DNA of 64,000 bases from Zygnema cylindricum (GCA_037447655.1 JBBHKE010002555.1:312001-376000); one strand, 5' to 3'. Positions 22,190 to 33,481 are shown, numbered from the stretch's first letter. Notes: generated from the letters alone by a model not told the origin. Made by a program: numbers and translations.

Positions 22190-23254
22190 CCGAGAGAGCA
22201 GAGAGGATCTAAAGAGGACAGATATCAGTAGGACCTCTAGAAGGAATCATAGGCAGATACCTCTAGATGCATCCTCGATAAACAATAGTGTAGCAGTTTG
22301 AACTTATTTCATTTGCATTATGGACGAGAAGTTTTTAGAAACATTTTTGTCAACAACTACACATTATCATGGGAGATGTGTAAGAAGGTAAATCAAGAGA
22401 AAAGTTATTAAAAGAGAGCAAAAAAAACCAGCTGAAAGGAACCGCAGAATTTCGGAAGAAGCAACATAGATCTCGCAAAATAAAAAATAAAAATGTTAAG
22501 TACTCGAATTTTAAACTGTTCAGTACAAAGAAATAATCAGGTTATTCGAGGTGACTGAACATCTTAGATATACAACATTCAATAAATACCTACATCTAAG
22601 ACTCCCAACTGAACACACAATAAATAATCAACAAACACATAAATTTATATTCAGGTGAAACATGCAGTGCAGAAGATGACAGTTCATCCGCAAAGAAAAA
22701 TCAGAAAAACAACGGAATGGAATACTGAGTAAAATCCAAAACGATGAAAATCTTTAATAAAATTGACTGTTACAAGCTTTTTGTTCAAATCTGTTGCAAT
22801 GACAGAAAGTAGACTTACACGGCTAGACTAGGACAATTTCCCTTTGAGACAAAACTAACTAAGTCTTATTGCTAGTTTCAAGCATAAGATTTATGTATGA
22901 CCTACATCAATATGTAGGGATTTTTTATTTAAGGAAAACCCTGACTTACAATGAAATTCCCAAAAACGATAACTGCATAAATTGAGAATTTCATGTTTCC
23001 CCAGAAGTAGTCAGAATCCCATAAAAGTCAAAGAAACATTGCTTTTTTCTCATCAATTGACATAAAATGGAAATCGAAACCTAGGATAAATATTTCAATA
23101 AAATCCTATCCCAGAACCTATAGCTTCCATTATGTCTTCCATCTTCTTTTCCTTCACGTCCGAATCCATTTCCGGAATTTCCCAATTATCAATCTCCAGC
23201 CAAATCTTTTAAATGATGAAGTGTATATCCTCCAAATCATAAACGTCAAATAGT
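22190..23254 (-). other. 3' flank of the lectin gene, duplicated at 19480-20590
   Basis: Homologous along its length to the first copy, so it was duplicated together with the tail exon. On the minus strand an AATAAA-type poly(A) signal candidate lies at 22924-22929 in a block conserved in both copies. No open frame is supported. Confidence 0.5.
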
Positions 23255-25197
23255 TTAATAATCCACTTGGTCTTTGGGGAAAAGGAAACTGTAATCGGTT
23301 TCAGATTTCTCATAATCATTTATTTCCAAAAGTTGGTTACGTGGACTGGTAGTAGGGCCTTCAACAGGGGGAGGGGGAGACATGGGGGGAGAAAACATGG
23401 GGGGAGGAGACATGGGGGGAGGAGACATGGGGGGAGGAGACATGGGGGGAGGAGACATGGGGGGAGGAGACATGGGGGGAGGAGACATGGGGGGAGGAGA
23501 CATGGGGGGAGGAGACATGGGGGGAGGAGACATGGGGGGAGGAGACATGGGGGGAGGAGACATGGGGGGAGGAGACATGGGGGGAGGAGACATGGGGGGA
23601 GGAGACATGGGGGGAGGAGACATGGGGGGAGGAGACATGGGGGGAGGAGACATGGGGGGAGGAGACATGGGGGGAGGAGACATGGGGGGAGGAGACATGG
23701 GGGGAGGAGACATGGGGGGAGGAGACATGGGGGGAGGAGACATGGGGGGAGGAGACATGGGGGGAGGAGACTTGGGGGGAGGAGACTTGGGGGGAGGAGA
23801 CTTGGGGGGAGGAGACTTCGGGGGAGGAGACTTCGGGGGAGGAGACTTCGGGGGAGGAGACTTCGGGGGAGGAGACTTCGGGGGAGGAGACTTCGGGGGA
23901 GGAGACTTCGGGGGAGGAGACTTCGGGGGAGGAGACTTGGGGGGAGGAGACTTGGGGGGAGGAGACTTGGGGGGAGGAGACTTCGGGGGAGGAGACTTCG
24001 GGGGAGGAGACTTCGGGGGAGGAGACTTGGGGGGAGGAGGAGACCTAGGAGGGGGAGGAGACATTGGGTTACCTGAAAAACAAAGGGGTAAGGATGCAGA
24101 GAATGAGAAAAGCTCCCATCACTTCTTCGTTACCGCCCAATTAGATAGTAAAAACAAACAAATTTGGTAATAACAACTCCCATCCACGACCAATTCAGGA
24201 AGAAGCAAATAAGGAAATCAGACAGGTAAAGAAAAGCGACAAAAAGGGAGGTCAGATGAAACTTACTGTAAATACCATAAACTTCAAATTCGCAAACCAT
24301 CATATAGTCTCTCTTTAGGAGTACCAACCACACATATCTTCCAGTTTGGACACATGTAATATTAATTGGGTACTGTAACTTATTTTTTGCGAAACTATAT
24401 GTCCCACCACATTTAGTGTTCCCACGACCATTAAATTTGATTGGATTTGTTCCAACATAGACCGAAATTTGGTCCAACCTCTTGAAGATATCCTTTGTTT
24501 TTTTCGCGTTTTTGAAATTGGGAATTCCGTACACCACTGCATTTGTAATTTTTGCGGTCCCGAGGAGATCTATCATCACACTGGGACGATAAGTCAAATC
24601 AGTATGGGCACAAATTCTAGGATTGAAATTAATTTCTTTTCCAGTCATAAATTTTCCATCCACAAGATTGGAGGCCTGACAGTAGCTCGAAACCCCACGG
24701 CAAATTCCGGTTTTTCGCCGAGTAAAACCAACGGTATTAACGGTTTTACCTTTCACCAGATTTCCTGAAAAGAGGGGAAAAAACAAATAGTTAGATTAAG
24801 GCAGTCAAAATAGGTCCAAAAAACTAAACAGAGAAATGATATTGATTTCAAAACACAAATGATGCGCTGATGTATACGACAAATCCCAGAAGGGGAAGAA
24901 TATCCAAGACACGGGAAAAGGACAAAATAGATACGAAGAGCAGTAAATTTTTGAAAAATATCAAGTGGAGATTTGAAAGATCACTCAAAGATCTGACCAA
25001 CAGTCTATGGAAAAACAAAGGTAGAGAGAGAGAGAGAAGAGAGGGAGAGATAGAGACAGAGAGAGAGAGAGAGAGAGAGGAAATCTACTTGGAGTCTGTG
25101 TAATTGCAGCTTGAGCTCCCTCGAATGAGGAAGACACGAAAAAAACCATGGCGGCGAAGAAAGCCGCCAAAACTCCACGAGATCCTGATCGAGCCAT
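23255..25197 (-). CDS. Secreted F-type-lectin-like protein with an extensin-like SPPP-repeat tail
   Basis: Three exons are inferred: 25197-25089, 24764-24267 and 24072-23255. Introns are 324 and 194 bp, bounded by GTAGAT...TTTTCAG and GTAAGT...TTTTTCAG. Phases agree (1 nt carried over each time), giving 474 codons and a stop. The ATG at 25197 has a GCAGCCATGGC context. Residues 1-30 form a signal peptide (hydrophobic AAFFAAMVFFVSSS, then AQA). Residues 38-202 resemble F-type lectin/galactose-binding folds: NLVKGKTV at the start, LVDGK, PSVMIDLL, LDQISVYVG, GRYVWLVLL and the ending CEFEVYG. Six Cys (58, 65, 88, 155, 174, 194) fit mostly secreted disulfides; N171-I-T is an N-glycosylation sequon. 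The fucose-site R-x-D after the fourth strand is not evident, so sugar binding is uncertain. Residues 203-433 are SPPPPR, SPPPPK and about 42 SPPPK/SPPPM pentads, which in plants would be hydroxylated and arabinosylated; the end is Tyr- and acid-rich. A cell-wall or extracellular-matrix role is inferred. Confidence 0.72.
23382..24060 (-). repeat. In-frame 15-bp coding minisatellite (SPPPM/SPPPK), ~42 units
   Basis: The unit on the plus strand is GGAGGAGACATGGGG or GGAGGAGACTTSGGG. From about 23397 to 23768 the units encode SPPPM (about 24-25); from about 23770 to 24036 they encode SPPPK (about 17-18), with AAG preceded by CCC or CCG in blocks. Synonymous variants occur in runs, showing spread by local unit duplication. 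The G-rich plus strand has many G6 runs. Confidence 0.9.
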
Positions 25198-25200
25198 GGC
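25089..25200 (-). other. First coding exon and its 5' acceptor of the lectin gene
   Basis: The sequence TTTCCGCAG ends immediately before CCATGG (exon boundary at 25199), so the first coding exon may itself be preceded by a 5'-UTR intron (25200-25309 if the most upstream GAG|GTGAGAT donor is used, 110 nt). The intron following this exon contains (GA)n at 25022-25079. Confidence 0.45.
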
Positions 25201-25213
25201 TGCGGAAATTTTT

Positions 25214-25344
25214 GATCTCACCTCAGTTCTTAAAAAAAACTGAAAAACTCAATATTTGATCTCACCTCAGTTCTTAAAAAAAACTGAAAAACTCAATATT
25301 TGATCTCACCTCAGTTCTTAAAAACACTGAAAAACTCAATAATT
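25214..25344 (-). repeat. 44-bp tandem repeat in the 5' UTR, each with donor and acceptor
   Basis: Three units (25214-25257, 25258-25301, 25302-25344). On the minus strand each has TTTTTCAG (acceptor-like), AAGAACTGAG and GTGAGATC (donor-like). The third unit carries GTGTTTTTAAG in place of TTTTTTTTAAG. Donor positions are after 25310, 25266 and 25222. Confidence 0.8.
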
Positions 25345-25451
25345 CCCGCAATGCTAACCAGAGTAAAATTTCCCTCCTCCCTTTCCGAGAGAGAAATTTG
25401 TTAGGAGGAGAAGAAAGCTCCACGATAGAAGGCTAGATCTTCGCTCGCGTA

Positions 25452-25457
25452 CTTATA
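25452..25457 (-). promoter_or_regulatory. Candidate TATA box of the lectin gene
   Basis: CTATAAGTA on the minus strand, followed about 30 bp later by a CT-rich leader (CTTTCTTCTCCTCC) of a kind common in plant 5' UTRs. The spacing to the ATG is about 255 nt including the possible leader intron. Inferred only. Confidence 0.35.
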
Positions 25458-25459
25458 GT

Positions 25460-27955
25460 TCGCCGGAGAGCGGGAGACGGCTTGGAATTTTGTCGGTGGG
25501 CGGGTGACTTTCAAGACGGCGCATGTTCGTCCGTACATGAATGGTACAGAAAGTACGAAGTACAATAATTTGTCGTATAGTCGTGTGCTCCGGGGTTAAG
25601 GGGCAGAATAGCTGCTGGAGAGACGTGGGTTTGCCGCCGAAAGGGCGTAAGTATAGGAAAGTACAAGAAAGTACATTGTTAGTAAATGCACTGTCAGACA
25701 AACCTTGGATTTAAGGAGAACGTGACGTGACAGCGAAGAAAATGTTTGAAAACTTTTGTCTGGTGTTGAGTTCTTCCCGTACGGACGTCTCAAATTTGGC
25801 GCTTTGCTTCGCTGTACGCGGAAAGAATTTTGGACGAAGATATATTATCCTTGGAAAGGAACATGTGCGGGTTTTATGTACGGAAGGTAAAGTATTCGTT
25901 TTGTAAAAAGCGTATAATACACGTATAACGCAAGCTTATTCTGGACCGCCAAATTTCGTCATCATGACGTCAGATGAAATTTTAGAACATTTGTGACTAT
26001 CACCGTCAGCATAATTTTTTTTCGAAGCGACATCAGTCGCCTATGGAATCTGACGTCACTCAGTGATCTGTACTAGTAAAATCTAAATTTTGGATTGAAG
26101 GTCGTACTATTTTTACAACCGTAACTCTCCGTAAATCTTTGACCGTTGGTTAAAAAAAAATAAAAAAATGACTATCTGTGACAAAAATTCAGAACCCGCT
26201 GAACGCCTTTTCAAAATTTTCAGTCCATAATATTTTTATGAGTATTATACGCACAGATTTCGCACCAAATCTCATTTCCTCCTTTTGTTCATATAATACG
26301 GGCGCACAAAGCGCAATTTATTACTATGGTCCTTCTGGAGACTATATTGGACGGAAATAAATTTGATTGGTGCCAGAGTTCAGACTGGTCAGCACGTGGG
26401 AGCCATTCAGAGGTGCAGAAATCAATCAGAACTTTCGAAGAATTTTGAGTTTCGGAGAGTCTGAGAGGCGCAGGTTTTATCTGGGGGAGGTATATCTGAT
26501 GAACGATCTACAGAAAAGTTAGCTACTGTACTGTACTGTAGCTGTAAATCAGACCTATGGACAACGTGGGTTCCTACATTAATATTTATTTCTGGGACCG
26601 CGTATGTCGCCGCGAATAGCGTTGGTATAGAAATTTTCTGACAAACACGGCGTTACTAGAAAGTAGAAACGGAGAAAGTTTTATTTTTAGCAGATCGGCA
26701 AACCTCCAAAAACGTGGTAGCCACAGATTGAAAACATCACATCTCACAAGTGCGATAAAAATGACGAACGCTATATGTCATTTTGCGAACTCTTGGCGCA
26801 TTTTAAGATTTATTTCTGGTGTCACACGTGTGTAGGATTGAGTGACAGGATATAGTGTCTCCTATCATTTTCGCACGCTTTAAAATTATGGAAATATGTT
26901 GAAACAAATAATTGAAAACCCTAATAAACCTTTAAAAAAATGATTGAAATAAGGTAAAAACAGAACCGCCTCTTTTGTCCTTTCGAAAAACCGTTTTCTA
27001 CCGCAGAAATTCTTCAATATCGACAGAAGAAAGAGACAGATCGATAATTTTTTTTTTTGGATTTCTTCAATTTTGGATCACTCGTCAGAGAAGGATCCGC
27101 ACGTGCACTAACGTGGTCCGTAGATTCACTTTGATTTCCTGCAAGTCCTGACAAGATATTCAACGTGACATGACCCGCTCTGTGCAAATGACAGCTTGGA
27201 ATTTCAAATGACAGCTCAATTAGTTGTCCTTTTCTGCCCAAACTCAAAATCTGCTCGTAACTCCGATAAAGCAATAGGATCTTTGGATTGAAACAGCACA
27301 TGTTTCCAACCATTCATAATTTGCCACGCGTACATAAACAGCTAAAAGGACAAAAAACAGACGAAAAGAATGAGATTTTTATTTTGAGGCTATTCCACTC
27401 CCCTCAAAAAGTCTTTCTGGATTCCAAATTTGGACGCAGAAATTCGCTTCTCAGAATTATTAAGGATATTTTTGTGATCAAAATTTGATTTTTCCCGTAA
27501 ATATTCACATTTCAAAATATGATTGACACCTGGCTTTTTTGTCGCAATTAGATTTCTAGGATTTTATTTTCTAGGCTCATCGCATTTTTCTGCACCAAAC
27601 GGAATACGCGAAAAAAACATTTGGGAGTGAAAGAATTTCACAAAAAATAAACATGACGCGTAGCACCGCCGGAAACGTAGACTTTTTGACAAATTTTTGT
27701 CCTACTTTTAGCCTCAGCTCCATTGGCTCGTTTTGAGTCAAAGCGTATAATTTCCGCGATGCGTTACTACTGTCGCGTTCCTGCAACATTTGGATACGAG
27801 AGAAAATCTACTTCAAACTCGAGTCATCGCGATGCTTCTGGCGATGTCAACAGTGAGCGTTATTTAGTATGACTTATTCGGGCACGTGGTCGCTTGGGAG
27901 CTACAGTTAAAAACAGTACAGTACAGTACGGTACTCTGACATCTGACCAGACCGT
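25460..27955. other. No recognisable gene or repeat
   Basis: Mixed AT-rich DNA. Short open frames (25453-25793, 27014-27313, 27288-27488, 27577-27789) have no motif, start context or neighbour that would support them. This is the region upstream of the lectin gene and may include its promoter. Confidence 0.4.
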
Positions 27956-27959
27956 CAGA

Positions 27960-28340
27960 AATTTTTGTGTGAGGGTGAACTTCCATTACAGGAAAAGTGG
28001 GGTTGTTTACTGGATGCAGTACCATTTTGTACAGATTGATACCATTCGAATCGTTTGTCAGAGGAAACTTGACGAAACATGTTAACTGGATGGCTCCAAC
28101 ACTATAGGCGTAAGAATCGACCGTTGGATGCTTCACTTTTTTAGATTCGCGAAGCAATCGCGCAAATAGTCCAGTGTGAAGAGAGTCAATAGACTCCCCT
28201 CGACGAGGAGAGTTTCTTCGCACGGGTCGTGTACCATTGGTACACGTGAAAAGCAAAAAAAATAATCACCACGAAAAGGCGATGAGAAACGAACACGTCG
28301 TACACGCCATTTGCCTTCCACCACGGTATACTGCTTCGCG
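27960..28340 (-). repeat. Dispersed element with GGCGAGGAGAG-type hairpin, copy 2
   Basis: Inverted relative to 14440-14960: GGGTGAACTTCCATTA, AGTGGGGTTGTTTACTGG, GGCGTAAGAATCGACCGTTGG, GATTCGCGAAGCAATCGCGC, CTCCCCTCGACGAGGAGAG and GAACACGTCGTACACGCC occur in the expected order. No protein is supported. Confidence 0.6.
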
Positions 28341-28462
28341 AGGAGAATCCGCGGCCGGTACAGGTCGAAACGAGGAGACTCGCGGAGGCGCGAGGAGAGT
28401 AACGACGGCCGTAGGATAACCCCGCGGAGACTACCGCGGAGGCCGGTTACGACTTTTTGACA

Positions 28463-28790
28463 TAGATGTCTCATTCGTACGGATTTTGACATTTTTACGA
28501 AATTTCGTTTTTTTCTTTTGATTTTGAATCTTTCGTTAAATGCGTATATTTTTCGTACGGTTTAAACGTACGAATGAACCGTAAATTTATAATGTACGGA
28601 AAATTTAAAAAAGATACTATTCATTTGCGCGCGCGAAGTTTGAAAGCATAGATGTCTCATTCGTAGGGATTTTGACATTTTTACGAAATTTCGTTATTTT
28701 TTATAGATTTTTAACCTTTCTTAAAATGCGTATACTTTTCGTACGGACTAAATGTACAATAAAAATGTACGGAAATAGTAAATTAAAGGG
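28463..28790. repeat. ~185-bp tandem duplication
   Basis: The segment AGATGTCTCATTCGTA, GGATTTTGACATTTTTACG, AAATTTCGTT starts near 28465 and again near 28650, followed in each by CTTTCKTWAAATGCGTATA and CGTACGG. Just after it at about 28800 is a copy of TACACCGTGAATCGCTATTA, the end motif of the 11156-13419 element. Confidence 0.75.
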
Positions 28791-28914
28791 TTGAACGTAC
28801 ACCGTGAATCGCTATTAAAGATAAATTATATTTTGGGTAAAGCCGTAAGGTCAACAAAAAGTCAAAATAACGTTAATTTATACACACCCAACACTAATTT
28901 GGATGTATCCGCGA

Positions 28915-29445
28915 TAGTCTATGTTCACATGTTAGACGCTTGAACATGTGCGAACAGTTTCTCGCGATTCTCCCTCGTCTTTATGACTGGGATTCAAATC
29001 CGAGTGCGCTTTTTCATGGCGACGCACTCATTTTTTTGTGTCAACGCCTTTATTTGACGCTTATGTTGTACGTCTTTACAAAATAATGAGCATTTTTCGT
29101 ACAAACTGATTCATTTTTTACACTACACTGTTTAAAAATTTAAAAAATCGAAATTGGAGCAATTAACGCTAATTATACAAAGCCAATAGTATGTGTTCAC
29201 ATATTCGACCCTTGAACATGTGCGAACATTTTTTTGTGATTTTCCTTCGTCTTTATGACTTGGATTCAAATCTGAGCACGCTTTTACGTGGCAACGCACA
29301 CAATTTCCCCTGTCAACGCCGTTACTTGACACTTATTTTGTACGTCTGTACAAAATAAAAAATAGTTTTAGTACGAACTGACACAATTCGTACAATCCAC
29401 TTTTTAAAAGGAGTCGAAGTTAAAGTAGCTAACGCTAATTAAAAA
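28915..29445. repeat. ~270-bp tandem duplication
   Basis: Unit 1 starts at about 28915 and unit 2 at about 29185; shared segments are TGTTCACATRTTMGAC, CTTGAACATGTGCGAAC, TCGTCTTTATGACTKGGATTC and CGCTAATTA near the ends. No coding potential. Confidence 0.75.
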
Positions 29446-29639
29446 TGTATGCGTATTAACGAAAAACAAAAATAAATTGATTGAGTTGTAGAAGTATTCT
29501 TTATTAGATGTTTCGATATTTTATATTTTTTTTATAAAGTCAAAGTCGGTTAACGCATTAAATCAAGTTTTTAATTTTGTTTCATGCGCATATTCGTTCT
29601 TTTTAAGGCGTTTCATGCGTGCGTTTTATGCGCATGAGA

Positions 29640-30607
29640 TGAAGCAGGATTTCCTACCTCTCTGAAAATCCCATTACTTCAATCAATTTCAACCACACAT
29701 TCCACACATTGGAAAATACACATCCACATTGGAAAGCACTCACATAAGGATAAACTTTAAATTAGAAGAAGCTTTTGTCCACATAACATTAGCTTGGTCT
29801 CTTGCCCTCGTGGCTCAACCCTTCAAATTAAAGTGTTTCCTCTACTCTCCACTCTTAATACTTCTATCTCTTAACTACTAAAACACTATTTAGTTAGTAA
29901 GAGATTTCAATGCAAAAATGACTTTTCTACAATTTGGTATTAATCGCTCAGGACCAAGATCAGCCGGAATTTCCACAAACTTTTCCCAAAGGAAAAGATG
30001 TCTACTCTCCTCTTACACTTCACTATTTATCCATCATCGCCCTGGACTCGCCAGGCCAGAGTCAACGCTCCGTTTTAACAGGCTTTTACCTGGGCCAATC
30101 ATTGATCAGCAAAGACTCAGAGGACCAATGCAATAACGTGCGAAATCTCTTACTAACTACTTAGCACTTTACTAACCAATCAAACGTTACGTTTCACTAC
30201 GTAACATTTACGTGCAAAAGTGCGCGCCAAACGAAACGCGACTTCGCACGATCGTGCGTAACAAATTTCGCACGCGAAACTTCCTACAAAGTTCCCTTAA
30301 GTAAAAGTGACGTTTCGTACTAAAATTTGTACGAAACGAACCACCGTGCATACTAAACGTTTTGTTAGAACTTTATGAAACGTACACGCGTAATTTCGGT
30401 ACTAATTTGAACCTTAACCCGTTTCAATGATACCCACTTGTTATTTAGACCCCATGCTGTCACCTAAATTTACCCATCGCTATAACTTTTAAAATATAAC
30501 TCCAAATAGCGTGATTTTTTCGCGGACGTCTACCAAATTTAGTACTCTATAATCATAATACCTTAATACCCCTTTATAAACAAGTTCGATCCGCTATTGG
30601 TGTTACA
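29640..30607 (-). repeat. 3' LTR of the gypsy element (in element orientation)
   Basis: 968 bp, uninterrupted. Aligns to 35777-36520 plus 37583-37810. It contains short open frames (29918-30164) that are shared by both LTRs and have no known function. Confidence 0.9.
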
Positions 30608-30840
30608 TCATCCCCTCCTTATTTTTAACTGACCTCAGTTAAACACCTTTAATTCTCAAGACACGACTTCTATATTATTATCCCTCCAATACCTCTGTAA
30701 AAACTCAGAATTTTTATCCTTTAAAGTCAACTCATCCTCAGGCTTTCCTAGATAATGCTCTTGCCAGAATAAAGTATCGCCGACCCTGAACCGTTAACCA
30801 ACCCAATCTATTACCCATCTGTGGTCTTCAAGTTCTATAA

Positions 30841-31320
30841 TTATTGAGGGATCCAATTCCAAATTTTAGTTGGTCGAAGATTCGCTGGTTTCAATTGGCT
30901 AATGTGTATCATTGGATGAATTTTTGTTGAAGGCGGGAAGTCTAATTTGGCAGCAACAGACGATATCATCTCGATTACAGTAAATGGTCCAATGTACTTA
31001 AGAGCAAATTTCCCCGTAGGATCCGATTGTCCCTCAATCTTGCACCTGTAATGAGTTGTAGAAAGCCAAACCTTGTCACCTTTAGGTTTTTGGGTACTAG
31101 GTTTACTCTGTTGGCAAGGGACAGAAATTTCCTGTGTTTTGACACGTCGTTTGCTATCCCAAGACAAAACAATCTACTTTGCAATCGACTAAGAGTTTTA
31201 TCTCAACCTAGATGTCCTAAATGCTCATGAGCTTCCCGTAAAATTTGTTTTCTTAAGTCTCCCACTTCAAGAATGCATAATCTATCCCCAATTTGCAAAT
31301 ACAGTAAACCATCCTCTAGT
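30841..31320 (-). pseudogene. Gypsy integrase, catalytic core deleted
   Basis: Upstream residues include the HxxxxxH-type start of the zinc-binding domain (REAHEHLGHLG) and its Cys-containing end (PCQQSKPSTQKPKG), which is followed immediately by DKVWLST and KYIGPFTVIE of the integrase C-terminal region. The whole DDE catalytic core that normally lies between is missing; the join is at about 31078-31083. The zinc-binding part also has a frameshift and stop near 31170-31200. The C-terminal part ends with the IHISQLKP-type motif typical of gypsy integrases. Confidence 0.8.
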
Positions 31321-31346
31321 CTAAAGTTTTTGACATGCCTCTCATT

Positions 31347-32236
31347 CTATGGGTCAGAATTCCCTCCCGAAATATTCTTGTAAATCACAACAAAATAAAG
31401 ATCTTTATCATAACCATTTTTAATTGTATCTAAAAACAATTCATCTTGAACCATAACACTTATTTCAAAACATCTACTTAAAGGATCTGCGACTACATTT
31501 GTCTTCCTAGAAATATGTTTGACATTAAATTTGAAATATGCTAATTTTTGCATCCACCTAACCTGTATGCCAGTCATAATCAGCGCATCATTTAATCTCT
31601 GTAAATAAGAGAGTGCCTTATTATCACAGTGAACTGTAAATTCTTTATTATGCAAATAACAACGTCGTTTTACCAATGCATGTACAATTGCAAGTAATTC
31701 CTTTTTCGTGCTGTATAGTTCTTTTCAGCATCATTGATTTTTTTGGACTCAAAAGCAATAAGATGAAATTGTTTGCCGACTTTTTGACTTATGACTGTAC
31801 CTAGACCTTTATTAGATGCATCTGTAGTGATTAGAACTTCAAATTCAGAACTTCAAATTCCCCGGCAGGGTTAGAATACACCAGTGTAGGGGCAGAGGTC
31901 AACTTCCCTTTTAATTCCTCGAATGCTCCCTCCTAATCAGCTCCCCACACAAACGTCTCCTTCTTCCGAAGTAAATCCGTCAAAGGTGCGGCGATCATAC
32001 TGAAATTCCTAATAAATTTCCTGTAATAAGTGGCCAATCCCAAAAACGATCTAACTTCTGTGACATTAGTAGGTTGTTTCCAATTTTGGATTAATAAAAT
32101 TTTTGATGGATCTTTTTTAACACCTTCCCCACTAACTATATGTCTGAAAAAAAATTGTTCACTTTTAAGAAAACTAGATTTTGACAATTTTCCATATAAT
32201 TTTCTTTCTCTTAACCCTTCCAACACTTTTTTTAAA
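31347..32236 (-). pseudogene. Gypsy RT thumb/connection and RNase H fragments
   Basis: The frame at 31933-32236 carries the post-catalytic RT part ([43 protein letters not shown]). After a stop comes RNase H: LITTDASNKGLG, then FTVHCDNKALSYLQ and VADPLSR, the last marking the link to integrase. There are stops and frameshifts near 31930, 31700 and 31350. Confidence 0.85.
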
Positions 32237-32261
32237 TGAATTATTTGTTGTTATTTAGATT

Positions 32262-32957
32262 CACTGTAAACTAAAATATCATCTATAAACACTTGGACAA
32301 ACTCATCTATGTAATCTGAAAAGGTTTGGTTCATTAATTTTTGGTTGTAGGCGATGCATTTGTTAAGTCGAATGGCATCACTATCCATTCGAAATGACCC
32401 ACCCTAGTCTTGAAAGCAGTTTTATCAACATCTTCAATTCTAATTGGCACCTGATTAAAGCCACTACGCAGGTCAATTAACGAAAATACTTTAGCACCCT
32501 TTAAACGATTTATCAAATCAGAAATGAAAGGTAACGGATACTTATCCTTCATCGTAATCTTTTTCAAACTACGATAATCGACACACATTCTCAACGTTCT
32601 GTCTTTCTTTTTGACAAAGAGAACGGGTGCTCTGTACGGTGATTTGCTGGGCTGAATATGTCCTTTCTCTAGGAGTTCTTTGATCTGTTTCTTTAACTCC
32701 TCCTGCTCAAAGAAACTGTGTTTATAAATTCATGTGACAGGAGGATTACATCCAAGTTCAAGGTTAAGAACATGTTCTACATCTCGGGAAGGTGGCATTC
32801 CCGAGGGTAAATCACTTGAGAAAACATCTTGAAATTCAAAAATCAAATCGTTAAAAGCAACATCAGATGTATTAATGTTAGTTACAAAATCAGATTTTAG
32901 TTTTTCGAAAGTTTTAGTGGTGTCTGATTTAGTGATGACATCAATGTTAGTGTTTTC
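32262..32957 (-). pseudogene. Gypsy reverse transcriptase, catalytic domain
   Basis: Recognisable motifs in order: [63 protein letters not shown] (family MPFGLTNA; Gly to Asp) and FIDDILVYSES, the last being the catalytic Y/F-x-DD box. Stops break the frame near 32730, 32330 and 32255. Confidence 0.88.
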
Positions 32958-33481
32958 TACCCCCCTTTCATAAGTAATGCCTTAGTTACTAATAACAAGA
33001 AAGCATGATTTGTTTTATCTTTTAAGTGCTTTTTAAATTGTTTAGCAGATATCAAACCTTCCACTCCCAATCTGGTTTTGTTATTTATATGATTCTTATG
33101 CAATTTCTTAGGAGATAATGCTTGCAAAACCTTCCAACCGTTTGTAGACCTCACTTTTAAGGTGTTAATTTCCCAATTAATTTGAGGATTGTGTTCAGTT
33201 AACCAAGGCTTTCCCAAAATTAGTTCTTGACTTCCCAAATTCATTATTTCACACACAACTTTCATTTTATGACCCTGGATATCAACTTCTATCGTGTCAG
33301 TTTGTAAGTCTAATGTGGACTTATTACCATTTGCCACTTGAACATGTAAAGGCTTTTCCCCTATGACAGTAGGAATTTTATTTTCCTCTACAAACTTATA
33401 TGAAATAAAATTATGTGTGGCACCTGAATCAACCATTACTCTCAACGGTTTTTCTTCCACTAATGACTCGAATCTAATCAA
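32957..33481 (-). pseudogene. Gypsy aspartic protease region
   Basis: An open frame of 174 codons with the retropepsin motif VMVDSGATHNFIS and ILGKPWLTEHNP, typical of the gag-pol protease of plant gypsy elements. It lies between the zinc-knuckle gag and RT, as expected, and is the least damaged pol part, but is cut off from gag by stops near 33500-33700. Confidence 0.85.

Noticed and set aside
23382-24060. Possible CRISPR-like array
   Set aside because: 15-bp head-to-tail coding units without spacers; a minisatellite.
23267-24170. Gly-rich (GGGDM and GGRRHGG) open frames on the plus strand
   Set aside because: Antisense shadows of the SPPPM/SPPPK exon; the minus frame joins in phase with the lectin exon, these do not.
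29918-30164. Overlapping open frames shared with 36046-36300
   Set aside because: They are in both gypsy LTRs, so their conservation follows from LTR identity.
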